A DNA stretch of 64,000 nucleotides from Mycobacterium dioxanotrophicus (GTDB taxonomy: Bacteria > Actinomycetota > Actinomycetes > Mycobacteriales > Mycobacteriaceae). The stretch covers positions 6,014,001 through 6,078,000 of the forward strand of contig NZ_CP020809.1 in assembly GCF_002157835.1 (NCBI RefSeq), written 5' to 3'. Positions 38,233 to 46,216 of the stretch are shown here, one piece after another. The notes beneath the pieces were generated by a model. The model searched no databases. It worked only from the letters and a program-made list of their open reading frames with translations, and was not told the origin of the DNA. Position numbers and translations under genes: made by a program. Within the stretch, counting starts at the first letter, position 1. Each line of letters begins with the position of its first letter.

Positions 38233-39734
38233 CCGTGCATCCCGAAGTCGTCGCCAAGTACCTGTCCACCCTGCCCGAGGACGACGACCATCCGTACCGC
38301 ACCGGGCCGTGGCGGCCGCAGACCACCGAGTGGAATGCCGACGACCTGCAGGTCATCGACGGTGAGATCCCTGCCGACCTCGACGGTGTATATCTGCGCA
38401 ACACCGAGAATCCACTGCACCCCGCATTCAAGGTGTATCACCCGTTCGACGGTGACGGCATGCTGCACATCGTCGGATTCCGCGACGGAAAGGCGTTCTA
38501 CCGCAACAGGTTCATCCGCACCGACGCATTCCAGGCCGAAAACGATGCGGGTGGCCCGCTGTGGCCGGGCATCGCCGAACCCGTCAACCTCGCGCAACGC
38601 GACTACGGCTGGGGCGCACGCACATTGATGAAAGACGCATCGAGTACCGACGTCACCGTGCATCGCGGCGTCGCCCTGAGCAGCTTCTACCAGTGCGGGG
38701 ACCTCTATCGCGTCGACCCGTGCACAGGCGACATGCTCGGAAAAGAAGACTGGGCCGGTGACTTCCCGAAAGATCTCGGCGTGTCGGCGCACCCCAAGTC
38801 CGATGACCGCACCGGCGAACTGCTGTTCTTCAACTACGGCAAACAGGCGCCGTACATGCACTACGGCGTGGTCGATGACACCAACCGGCTGGTGCACTAC
38901 GTCGACGTCGAACTGCCCGGCCCGCGCCTGCCGCACGACATGGCATTCACCGAGAACTATGTGATTCTCAACGACTTTCCGCTGTTCTGGGATGCCGGGC
39001 TACTCAAGCTCAACGCGCACGTCCCGCGTCTGCACCGGGACCTGCCGTCGCGGTTCGCGATCCTGCCGCGCCGAGGCCAGCCCGGCGAGATCAAGTGGTT
39101 CGAGGCCGACCCCACCTACGTCCTGCACTTCACCAACGCCTTCGAGGACGGCGACGAGATCGTGCTCGACGGGTTCTTCCAGGGCTCGCCCGAGCCCGCC
39201 GACGACGGGATCGATCACGGGATGAGCCCACGCTGGCAGCGGTTCTTCCGATACCTGTCCCTCGACGGGATGCAGACCCGCCTGCACCGGTGGCGGTTCA
39301 ACCTGGTCACCGGCACCACCCGCGAAGAGCAACTGTCCCACAGCCTGACCGAATTCGGCATGATCAACCCCGAATACGCCGGGCGCGACTACCGCTACAC
39401 GTACGCGGCCACCGGCAAGCCGGGCTGGTTCCTGTTCGACGGGCTCGTCCGCCACGACCTGCACACGGGATCCGAGGAACGGTTCGCCTTCGAGGACGGC
39501 GTGTACGGCAGCGAGACGGCGATGGCCCCGCGAGCCGGCGGGACCGCCGAAGAGGACGGCTACCTGGTGACGATCACCACCGACATGAACGCCGACGCGT
39601 CCTACTGTCTGGTGTTCGACGCGGCCCGGGTCGCCGACGGGCCGGTGTGCAAACTGGCTCTGCCGGAACGCGTTTCCAGCGGTACCCACTGCACGTGGGC
39701 ATCGGGTGCCGAGCTGCGCCGGTGGCGGATCTAG
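38229..39734 (+). CDS. Carotenoid oxygenase family dioxygenase (Rv0913c-like)
   Basis: Seven-bladed beta-propeller non-heme iron oxygenase, 501 residues, the same length I recall for Rv0913c. The four iron-binding histidines fit the segments SAHPKSD, LPHDMAFTENYVI, VLHFTNAFEDGD and the C-terminal SGTHCTW. It has the GVYLRNTENP and FDGDGMLH blocks of the family. It would cleave a double bond in a carotenoid, apocarotenoid or stilbene. GTG 38229 overlaps the thiolase stop; the HxlR-like gene follows with no gap, so the three form one unit. Confidence 0.9.
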   Translation: MTVHPEVVAKYLSTLPEDDDHPYRTGPWRPQTTEWNADDLQVIDGEIPADLDGVYLRNTENPLHPAFKVYHPFDGDGMLHIVGFRDGKAFYRNRFIRTDAFQAENDAGGPLWPGIAEPVNLAQRDYGWGARTLMKDASSTDVTVHRGVALSSFYQCGDLYRVDPCTGDMLGKEDWAGDFPKDLGVSAHPKSDDRTGELLFFNYGKQAPYMHYGVVDDTNRLVHYVDVELPGPRLPHDMAFTENYVILNDFPLFWDAGLLKLNAHVPRLHRDLPSRFAILPRRGQPGEIKWFEADPTYVLHFTNAFEDGDEIVLDGFFQGSPEPADDGIDHGMSPRWQRFFRYLSLDGMQTRLHRWRFNLVTGTTREEQLSHSLTEFGMINPEYAGRDYRYTYAATGKPGWFLFDGLVRHDLHTGSEERFAFEDGVYGSETAMAPRAGGTAEEDGYLVTITTDMNADASYCLVFDAARVADGPVCKLALPERVSSGTHCTWASGAELRRWRI

Positions 39735-40628
39735 GTGCAGCCCAATACCGTCGGCCGCATGCTCGGCCTGCTCGGTGACGAATGGACCCTGCTGGTCGCG
39801 CAGCAGGCTCTGCTCGGAGCCACCCGCTACACCGAGTTCATGGCGCGGCTGCCGATCTCCAACTCGGTTCTGACGCGTCGCCTGGCCACGATGACCCGTG
39901 AGGGCCTGCTCGAACGTCGCGAATACCAACAGAATCCGTCACGCTTCGAGTACCGGCTCACCAAGCGCGGCTGGTCGCTGTGGCCGGTGCTGGTGTCCAT
40001 CTGGGAGTGGGAACGCCGGTGGGTGCCCGAGCACACCGAGCCGCTGCCTGCCATGTATCACCGTGGCTGCGGCGCCGCGTGTTCCCCCGTGCTGACCTGC
40101 CGGGGCTGCGGCGCGACGACGAACGAGAAAACCCTTACCGCGCACTGGGGTCCGAGCGGATCCTGGCAGCGATCCATGCCGGTCGAATCCACCCGCCGGC
40201 GCACCCATACCGACCGGGCCTCCGGTCAGCCCGACCTGTTCCCCCAGACGATGAGCATCCTGGGCAACCGGTGGTCGTTCGCCATCCTGGTCGCGAGCTT
40301 CGTCGGCACCAGCCGATTCAGCACCTACCAAGAGTTGCTCGGCGCGCCACCGGGATCACTGACCGATCGGCTGCAGATCCTCACCTCCTACGGCGTGCTG
40401 GAGGCCGGCGACGGCCGCTACCGCCTCACCGAGAAGGGCCGGGCGGTACTGCCGATCCTGCTCACCGCACTGGACTGGGCGCAGCGGTGGTACACCACGC
40501 CCGAGGGCCCGGCAGTGTTGTTGACCCACACCAGCTGCGGCGCCGGATTCACCGCCGCGTTGACGTGCGACCAGTGCGGAGAACCGTTGCGGGTGGGTGC
40601 TATCGGGGTCGGTCAGCCCGCGAGCTGA
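39735..40628 (+). CDS. Tandem HxlR-domain transcriptional regulator
   Basis: A 297-residue protein built of two HxlR/MarR-like winged helices. The first (about 5-95) has LLGDEWTLLVAQQALLGATRYTEF and a wing ending LTKRGWSLWPVL; the second (about 170-260) has LGNRWSFAILVASFVGTSRF and RLTEKGRAVLPILL. After each comes a cysteine cluster (RGCGAACSPVLTCRGCG; SCGAGFTAALTCDQCG) that could bind zinc. Single HxlR proteins dimerise; here one chain holds both halves. GTG 39735 directly follows the oxygenase stop, so it probably controls its own operon. Confidence 0.82.
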   Translation: MQPNTVGRMLGLLGDEWTLLVAQQALLGATRYTEFMARLPISNSVLTRRLATMTREGLLERREYQQNPSRFEYRLTKRGWSLWPVLVSIWEWERRWVPEHTEPLPAMYHRGCGAACSPVLTCRGCGATTNEKTLTAHWGPSGSWQRSMPVESTRRRTHTDRASGQPDLFPQTMSILGNRWSFAILVASFVGTSRFSTYQELLGAPPGSLTDRLQILTSYGVLEAGDGRYRLTEKGRAVLPILLTALDWAQRWYTTPEGPAVLLTHTSCGAGFTAALTCDQCGEPLRVGAIGVGQPAS

Positions 40629-41212
40629 TCGAGCCGGAACTTCAGGTTGTTGCGCGCCGCCGACCACTCGATGTCGAGGATCGAATACACCACGGTGTCG
40701 CGCCGCGAGCCGTCGGACGCGATCTGGTGGCTGCGCAGCACGCCGTCCAGCTTGGCGCCCAACCGCTCGATCGCCGCCCGGCTGGCGAAGTTGAAGAAGT
40801 GGGTGCGGAATTCCACTGCCACGCAGTCCAACTCGTCAAACGCGTGGCCGAGCATCAGCAGTTTCGTCTCGGCATTGACGCCCGTGCGCCGTGCCTCCCC
40901 CACGTACCAGGTGTGGCCGATCTCGAGCCTGCGGTTGGGCCCGTCCACATGCAGATAGCTCGAAGAACCCACGAGCCTGCCGTCGAGGCTGCGGACCACG
41001 AAACTCACGCCGTGGTCAGCGGCCCGCAATTCGAGCATGCGCTCGACCCACTGCTCGGCCCCACCGGGTGCCGGGGTCATGGTGTACCAGAGGGTGCCCA
41101 GCTCACCGTCGGCGGCTGCGGCGTCGATCTCGGGGATATGCGCGCGGGTGAGCGGTTCCAGCCGCACCCACCGCTGACCGGTCAGTTCCACGGGCTTGAC
41201 GAATTCGCTCAT
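40613..41212 (-). CDS. GNAT-family N-acetyltransferase
   Basis: A 199-residue acetyltransferase of the RimJ/RimL-like GNAT type: VRLEPLTRAHIPEI opening, LVGSSSYLHVDGPNRRLEIGHTWY as strands 4-5, and the acetyl-CoA region near VNAETKLLMLGHAFDEL; RAAIERLGAKLDGVLR is the family end motif. It acetylates an unknown amine. ATG 41212 overlaps the upstream membrane-protein stop by 4 bp. Its 3' end overlaps the convergent HxlR gene by 16 bp. Confidence 0.87.
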   Translation of the reverse strand: MSEFVKPVELTGQRWVRLEPLTRAHIPEIDAAAADGELGTLWYTMTPAPGGAEQWVERMLELRAADHGVSFVVRSLDGRLVGSSSYLHVDGPNRRLEIGHTWYVGEARRTGVNAETKLLMLGHAFDELDCVAVEFRTHFFNFASRAAIERLGAKLDGVLRSHQIASDGSRRDTVVYSILDIEWSAARNNLKFRLDQLAG

Positions 41213-41628
41213 GACCGCCCCAACGTCGACACCAATGCCCACACCGAACACACCGCGGCACCCACAGCCAGTCCCCCTCCGACGTACAGGCCGTAACCCG
41301 CGGCCACGGGCGGCTTGACGTTGAGGGTGTAGTACCACACCATCAACCCGATCAGCATCAGCGAAACCAGCAGCGCCGCAGCCGATGCCATCCGCTCGGA
41401 GAGCCCACGCCCAGCCATCGCACCCGCCACGATCAGCGTCGAGCCGAGCAACACGATCAACTGCCCGGCGCCGAAGCCCTGGTGCAGCACGATGCTGCCG
41501 ACCGCTCCACCGATCGCATTGGCCCGTCCACCGCCGTTGGCGCTCGTGGTCAACCACGGCAGCCACGCGACCACCACCAGGACGGCCGCGCACAGAGCCA
41601 CCAGCCAACCTGGACGCAGACGCACCAT
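41209..41628 (-). CDS. Four-helix membrane protein
   Basis: A 139-residue membrane protein with four predicted helices (about 8-26, 50-70, 80-100, 112-133). The position beside Rv0911- and Rv0913c-like genes is like the small membrane protein Rv0912, which it may correspond to. It is cotranslated with the GNAT gene (ATGA overlap) and its start is only 19 bp from the divergent cupin gene. Function unknown. Confidence 0.7.
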   Translation of the reverse strand: MVRLRPGWLVALCAAVLVVVAWLPWLTTSANGGGRANAIGGAVGSIVLHQGFGAGQLIVLLGSTLIVAGAMAGRGLSERMASAAALLVSLMLIGLMVWYYTLNVKPPVAAGYGLYVGGGLAVGAAVCSVWALVSTLGRS

Positions 41629-41647
41629 AGCGACGAGACTATCGGGT

Positions 41648-42100
41648 GTGACGTTGCTACCGGACTGGGCCCGCGAGCTCGATCTGTCCCCGCACCCCGA
41701 GGGCGGTTGGTACCGCGAGACCTGGCGCAGTGACCTGACCGTGAGCGAAGCCGCGCTACCCCTGGGCTATACCGGCCCGCGCAACGCGGGTACCGCGATC
41801 CTGTTCCTGCTCATGCCCGGGCAGCAATCGGCCTGGCACACGGTGCGCAGTGCCGAGCTGTGGTTCCATCACCGCGGCAGCCCGCTGGAGCTGGAGATCG
41901 GCGCCGAGCAGGACGACGCGGCCGCGCAGGTGCTCGGCCCCGACATCGCGGCTGGGCAGCATCCGCAGTTGCTGGTCCCGCCGGGCTACTGGCAGCGGGC
42001 GCGGCCGCTCGATGACCAACCGGCCCTGGTCAGTTGTGTGGTGGTGCCAGGATTCGACTTCGCCGACTTCGCGCTCAGTCCGGCAGAGACGTCAGATTGA
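41648..42100 (+). CDS. Cupin_5 (DUF985) family protein
   Basis: A 150-residue cupin: LSPHPEGGWYRETW near the N-terminus, then AILFLLMPGQQSAWHTVRSAELWFHHRGSPLEL with the two cupin motifs and metal-ligand His residues, and VPPGYWQRARP. Members resemble YML079w-like sugar/nucleotide binding cupins, but the reaction is not established. GTG 41648 probably starts a leaderless mRNA: a GACTAT -10-like element ends six bases upstream. The 3' end overlaps the convergent VOC gene by 26 bp. Confidence 0.83.
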   Translation: MTLLPDWARELDLSPHPEGGWYRETWRSDLTVSEAALPLGYTGPRNAGTAILFLLMPGQQSAWHTVRSAELWFHHRGSPLELEIGAEQDDAAAQVLGPDIAAGQHPQLLVPPGYWQRARPLDDQPALVSCVVVPGFDFADFALSPAETSD

Positions 42101-42848
42101 ACGCGGCACCGGTCGGGTCCGTCACGGCGGCCAAGCGCCCATAGGGCGTGTCCTCAGCCGGTCGTACCACCGAGCCACCGTTCTCGACGATCAATTCGAT
42201 GGTCTTGTCCACGTCGTCGGAACCGAAGAACACCGTCCACGTCGCGGGCACACCTTCGGGTAGGAACGCGCTGCCGTCCATCACCCCCAGCGCCGGCACC
42301 CCGTTGAACGAGGCTGTGCTGTACCGGAATTCGTCGGTGTCGGACACTGTCTCGGTGCTCCAGCCGAACACTGTGCGGTAGAACTCGAGCGAGCCTGCGT
42401 AGTCGCGGGTGGTCAACTGGAAGTAGGCAGGCGCGCCGGCCTCGTCGGCGGTCTCGTAGCCGTCGTGGCCCGCCGGTTGCCACAGCCCGAAGAACCCACG
42501 GCCGGGGTCAGTGAGCAACGCCATCCGGCCCTTGTCCGGGATATCCATCGTCGCGACACAACTCTGGCCGCCGGCCGACGTGGCCGCCGCGACGGTGGCG
42601 TCGGCGTCGGCGGTGTGCAGGTAGGTGGTCCACGCGTCCGGCGCGTTCCACTGCGGATCGTTGCGCATGAGTCCGGCGACCGGCCGGCTCCCGAGAGCAG
42701 CGTTCACGTAGCCGCCGTACTCGGGGCCTGCGGTTTGGAACGTCCAGCCGAACACCGCGCCGTAGAACTGCTGCGCGCGCTCGACGTCGGAGGTGGTCAG
42801 GTCGATCCAGATGGGCGCGCCCAGCGGCGCACGCTCACGGGTAGCCAC
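42075..42848 (-). CDS. Double-VOC glyoxalase-like protein (Rv0911-like)
   Basis: A 257-residue protein of two tandem VOC modules: residues 10-125 (PIWIDLTTSDVERAQQFYGAVFGW) and 138-255 (AYFQLTTRDYAGSLEFYRTVFGW). Length and repeat match Rv0911 and the CFP32/Rv0577 family. No signal peptide. The glyoxalase metal residues are not all apparent, so it may bind rather than turn over a small molecule. ATG or GTG at 42848 follows GGAGAC. Confidence 0.85.
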   Translation of the reverse strand: MATRERAPLGAPIWIDLTTSDVERAQQFYGAVFGWTFQTAGPEYGGYVNAALGSRPVAGLMRNDPQWNAPDAWTTYLHTADADATVAAATSAGGQSCVATMDIPDKGRMALLTDPGRGFFGLWQPAGHDGYETADEAGAPAYFQLTTRDYAGSLEFYRTVFGWSTETVSDTDEFRYSTASFNGVPALGVMDGSAFLPEGVPATWTVFFGSDDVDKTIELIVENGGSVVRPAEDTPYGRLAAVTDPTGAAFNLTSLPD

Positions 42849-42938
42849 GATGATGTCTCCTTCAGGGTGATGAAACGGTCACCGGTACAGACTGCCCGTC
42901 TCCCAGGAACTCATCGAGCGCTGCCGCGCACGAGAGCA

Positions 42939-44126
42939 TCAGGTCACGATGCGCAGCGGGTTCTCCAGGAGCGCCGTCAGATCACGCAGGAAGATCGCAC
43001 CGGTCGCGCCGTCGATCGCCCGGTGATCAGCCGACAGCGTCAGCCGCAGAATCTTGCGGGCCACCACCTCACCGTCGATGAGGCGCAGCTCGTCGGCCGC
43101 CGCCCCCACCGCGAGGATTGCGGCCTCCGGCGGGTTGATCACCGCGGCGAACTGCTCGATGCCGTACATCCCGAGATTGGAGATCGTGAAAGTGCCACCG
43201 GACATCTCGTCGGCGCGCAGCTTTCCGATGCGGGCCCGCCCGGCCATCTCCTTGGTCTCGGTGGCGATCTGCGACACGGACTTGCGGTCGGCGTCGCGTA
43301 CCACCGGAACCACCAGGCCCGCGTCGACGGCGACCGCGACGCCGATGTGCACCCCGTGATGGCGCACCAGGGTGTCGCCGCCGAACGACACGTTGACGCC
43401 GGGGTTGCTGCGAAGCGCCGACGCGACAGCGCGGACGATGAAGTCGTTGACACTGACCTTGGGACCGCCACCCGCATCCAGGCTGTCGTTGACGGTTTTA
43501 CGGAAGCCCAGCAGGGCCGTGACGTCAACGGCTGCGGTCAGATAGAAGTGCGGGGCGTTCTGCTTGCTTTCGGTCAGGCGCTTGGCCGCGACGCGCTGCA
43601 GTGTGGTCAGCGGCACCTCATCGGTGTCGCTGTTCGCGGGAAGCGCTGGGGTAGAAGGGGTTTCGTCACGTAGCGCGGCGGCGTCAACGTCCTTGCGGAT
43701 GATGCGGCCACCGGGGCCACTGCCGGCGACGGTGCCCAGGTCGACCCCGTTGGCGTCGGCGACCTTGCGGGCCAGCGGTGACGCTTTGGGGCGATCGGAC
43801 CGCACGGCCGGCGCGGAAGGCTTCGGCGCCGCAACAGGTTCGGGTTTGGGTGCGGCGGGTGGCGCCGCCTGCGGGACCGCCGATGTGCCGCTGCCGTCGC
43901 CGATCACCGCGATCGGGACACCGATCGGCACCCGGTCGCCCTCGCCTGCGAGCATGTGCTCGAGGATGCCCGCGTCGTAGGCCTCCAGCTCCATGATGGC
44001 TTTGTCGGTCTCGATCTCGGCGAGGACTTCTCCGCGCTCGACTCGATCACCGATCTTCTTGTGCCACGCGATGATTACGCCGTCCTCCATGGTGTCGGAG
44101 AGGCGGGGCATGGTGATTTCAGGCAC
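42939..44126 (-). CDS. 2-Oxoacid dehydrogenase E2 (dihydrolipoamide acyltransferase)
   Basis: E2 core of a 2-oxoacid dehydrogenase complex, 395 residues. One lipoyl domain (1-76) with the lipoylated K42 in EIETDKAIMELEAYD; a Pro/Ala linker; an E1/E3-binding domain (about 115-150; SPLARKVADANGVDLGTVAGSGPGGRI, described here in part); and the catalytic domain (about 165-395) with SADH368-RAIDG. One lipoyl domain fits acetoin or branched-chain types as well as small pyruvate types. GTG 44126 gives the standard PEITMPRL start. Last gene of the E3-E1a-E1b-E2 operon. Confidence 0.92.
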   Translation of the reverse strand: MPEITMPRLSDTMEDGVIIAWHKKIGDRVERGEVLAEIETDKAIMELEAYDAGILEHMLAGEGDRVPIGVPIAVIGDGSGTSAVPQAAPPAAPKPEPVAAPKPSAPAVRSDRPKASPLARKVADANGVDLGTVAGSGPGGRIIRKDVDAAALRDETPSTPALPANSDTDEVPLTTLQRVAAKRLTESKQNAPHFYLTAAVDVTALLGFRKTVNDSLDAGGGPKVSVNDFIVRAVASALRSNPGVNVSFGGDTLVRHHGVHIGVAVAVDAGLVVPVVRDADRKSVSQIATETKEMAGRARIGKLRADEMSGGTFTISNLGMYGIEQFAAVINPPEAAILAVGAAADELRLIDGEVVARKILRLTLSADHRAIDGATGAIFLRDLTALLENPLRIVT

Positions 44127-44145
44127 GTGTGGTCCTCGGTTGTGG

Positions 44146-45138
44146 TCAGAGCCGGCCGACGGCGGCGAGCGTTTCGCGGGCTGCGGTGTAGAGCGATTCG
44201 GCCGAGGGCAAGGCCGCCTGCTCGAGCGGTTTGGCGTAGGGCAGCGGAACTTCGGCGGCGGCGACGCGGCGCACAGGGGCGTCGAGGTAGTCGAAGGCGC
44301 CGTCCGAGATGGACGCGGCAACCTCGGCGCCGATGCCGTAGGTGAGCCAGTCGTCTTCGGCGATGACGGCGCATCCGGTCTTGCGGACCGACTCCACCAG
44401 GGTTTCGCGGTCGAGCGGACGCAGGCTGCGCAGATCGATGACCTCGGCGTCGATTCCGTCGTCATCATGCAGCCGTCGCGCGACCTGCGTTGCGACAGCG
44501 GCCATGCGGGAATAGCCGATGAGGGTGATGTCAGTACCTTCCCGCCGGACCGCGGCCTTGCCGATCTCGGCGGGCTCCAGGTCGGTCGGCACTTCACCCT
44601 TGGTGTTGTAGAGCGCGAGGTTCTCCAGGAACAGCACGGGATCGTCATCGCGGATCGCGGCACGCATGAGCGCACGGGCGTCGGCCGGGGTGCTCGGTGC
44701 GACAACCTTGAGTCCCGGCACGAACGCGTAGTAGAGCTCGATGTTCTGCGAATGCGTTGCGCCGAGCTGTTGCCCACCGCCGCCGGGGGTGCGGATCACC
44801 ATGGGCACGCTGGTCTGGCCGCCGAACATGCCGTAGATCTTGGCGGCGTGGTTGACGATCTGGTCGAGCGCCAGCAGCGAGAAGTTGATCGTCATGATCT
44901 CGACAACGGGCCGCAGCCCGAGCATGGCCGCGCCCACTGCGGCGCCGACGAAACCCTCTTCGGCGATGGGAGTGTCGCGCACCCGCTTCTCACCGAATTC
45001 GTCGAGCAGCCCCGCGGTGATCTTGTAGGAGCCCTCGAAAACCCCGATCTCCTCACCGATCAGGAAGACCGAGTCGTCGCGCTGCATCTCCTCACGCAGA
45101 GTTTCGCGCAGCGCTTCACGATAACTGATGACAGGCAC
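44146..45138 (-). CDS. 2-Oxoacid dehydrogenase E1 beta subunit
   Basis: Transketolase-like beta subunit of 330 residues. It has REALRETLREEMQRDDSVFLIGEEIGVFEGSYK (in two conserved blocks near the N-terminus), FVGAAVGAAMLGLRPVVEIM, and the C-terminal domain RSLRPLDRETLVESV. It forms the alpha2beta2 E1 with the gene 30 bp upstream and helps bind TPP. GTG 45138 follows GGGAAATCC. Substrate could be pyruvate, acetoin or a branched-chain 2-oxoacid. Confidence 0.92.
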   Translation of the reverse strand: MPVISYREALRETLREEMQRDDSVFLIGEEIGVFEGSYKITAGLLDEFGEKRVRDTPIAEEGFVGAAVGAAMLGLRPVVEIMTINFSLLALDQIVNHAAKIYGMFGGQTSVPMVIRTPGGGGQQLGATHSQNIELYYAFVPGLKVVAPSTPADARALMRAAIRDDDPVLFLENLALYNTKGEVPTDLEPAEIGKAAVRREGTDITLIGYSRMAAVATQVARRLHDDDGIDAEVIDLRSLRPLDRETLVESVRKTGCAVIAEDDWLTYGIGAEVAASISDGAFDYLDAPVRRVAAAEVPLPYAKPLEQAALPSAESLYTAARETLAAVGRL

Positions 45139-45168
45139 CAGGATTTCCCTTCTTGCGGAGAATGCGGC

Positions 45169-46206
45169 TCAGAACAGCGGGTCTGCGGGCAGTCGGCGCG
45201 ACTCCCCCGAGACCGGGGTCGCGTAGGTGTAGTCGAAGAGCGTGGACACCTCGGGGTGCGGGCTCGCGTCGGCGAATTCCACGGCGGCGTCGGCCTCTTC
45301 CTGGGCCGAGCGCTCCAATGCCGCTGCGCCGTCCTCGTCCAGTGCGCCCACCCGCAGCAGGGTCGCCTTGAACAGTGCCAGCGGATCCGCGTCTTGCGCT
45401 GCGGCGACATCGGTTTCACTGCGGTACTTCGCGGGGTCGACGACCGAGTGCCCACGCAACCGATGGCTGACCGCTTCCAGCAGAGCGGGTTTGCCTTCCG
45501 TGCGGGCCGCCTCGACCAGCCGGCGCGCGGTGTCGCGTACCGCGAGCACATCGGTGCCGTCGACGCGCTCCCCGACCATGCGGTACGCCGCGGCGCGCTT
45601 GTACAGCTCGGGTTCGGCCGACGAGCGCTCGACCGTGGTGCCCATGCCGAGATTGTTGTTGATCACCACGAACACCACGGGCAGCCGCCACAGCGCTGCG
45701 ATGTTGAGCGACTCGTGGAAGGCGCCGATGTTCGTGGTGCCGTCACCCATCTGGCACATCACCACGTCGTCGCCGCCACGGTAGTCGATCGCCAGCGCCG
45801 CGCCGACCGCCAGCGGAAGTTGGCCTCCCACAATGCCGTAACCACCGAGCAGGCGAGTCTCGGTGTCGTACATGTGCATCGACCCGCCCCAGCCCTTGGA
45901 GGTGCCGGTGCTGCGGCCGTACAGTTCGGCCATCACCCGCTTGGGGTCGATGCCCTTGGCGATCGCGTAGCCGTGTTCGCGGTAGTTGGTGAACAGATAG
46001 TCGGTGGGCCGCAGCGCCGCCATGAGGCCCACCACGGTGGCTTCCTCACCGAGGTTCAGGTGGCAGTACCCACCCACCTTGGCCTGGGTGTAGCCCTGCG
46101 CGGCCCGCTCCTCGAAGCGGCGGATCAACACCATCTGGCGGTAGTAGGCGCACAGGGTGTTGAGGTCTTCTCCGGCGAGGGCGGGCCGGTCGATCGTGTC
46201 CGTCAT
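45169..46206 (-). CDS. 2-Oxoacid dehydrogenase E1 alpha subunit
   Basis: TPP-dependent E1 alpha, 345 residues. The TPP-Mg motif is MGDGTTNIGAFHESLNIAALW followed by VVFVVINNN (around 165-195), and the phosphorylatable-loop region SHRLRGHSVVDP is present. GGSMHMYD near residue 105 is common in acetoin/pyruvate types. The frame is open upstream but ATG 46206 has a GAGGAGTTC site. Decarboxylates a 2-oxoacid (or cleaves acetoin) and passes the acyl group to the lipoyl-E2. Confidence 0.92.
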   Translation of the reverse strand: MTDTIDRPALAGEDLNTLCAYYRQMVLIRRFEERAAQGYTQAKVGGYCHLNLGEEATVVGLMAALRPTDYLFTNYREHGYAIAKGIDPKRVMAELYGRSTGTSKGWGGSMHMYDTETRLLGGYGIVGGQLPLAVGAALAIDYRGGDDVVMCQMGDGTTNIGAFHESLNIAALWRLPVVFVVINNNLGMGTTVERSSAEPELYKRAAAYRMVGERVDGTDVLAVRDTARRLVEAARTEGKPALLEAVSHRLRGHSVVDPAKYRSETDVAAAQDADPLALFKATLLRVGALDEDGAAALERSAQEEADAAVEFADASPHPEVSTLFDYTYATPVSGESRRLPADPLF

Positions 46207-46216
46207 GCAGAACTCC

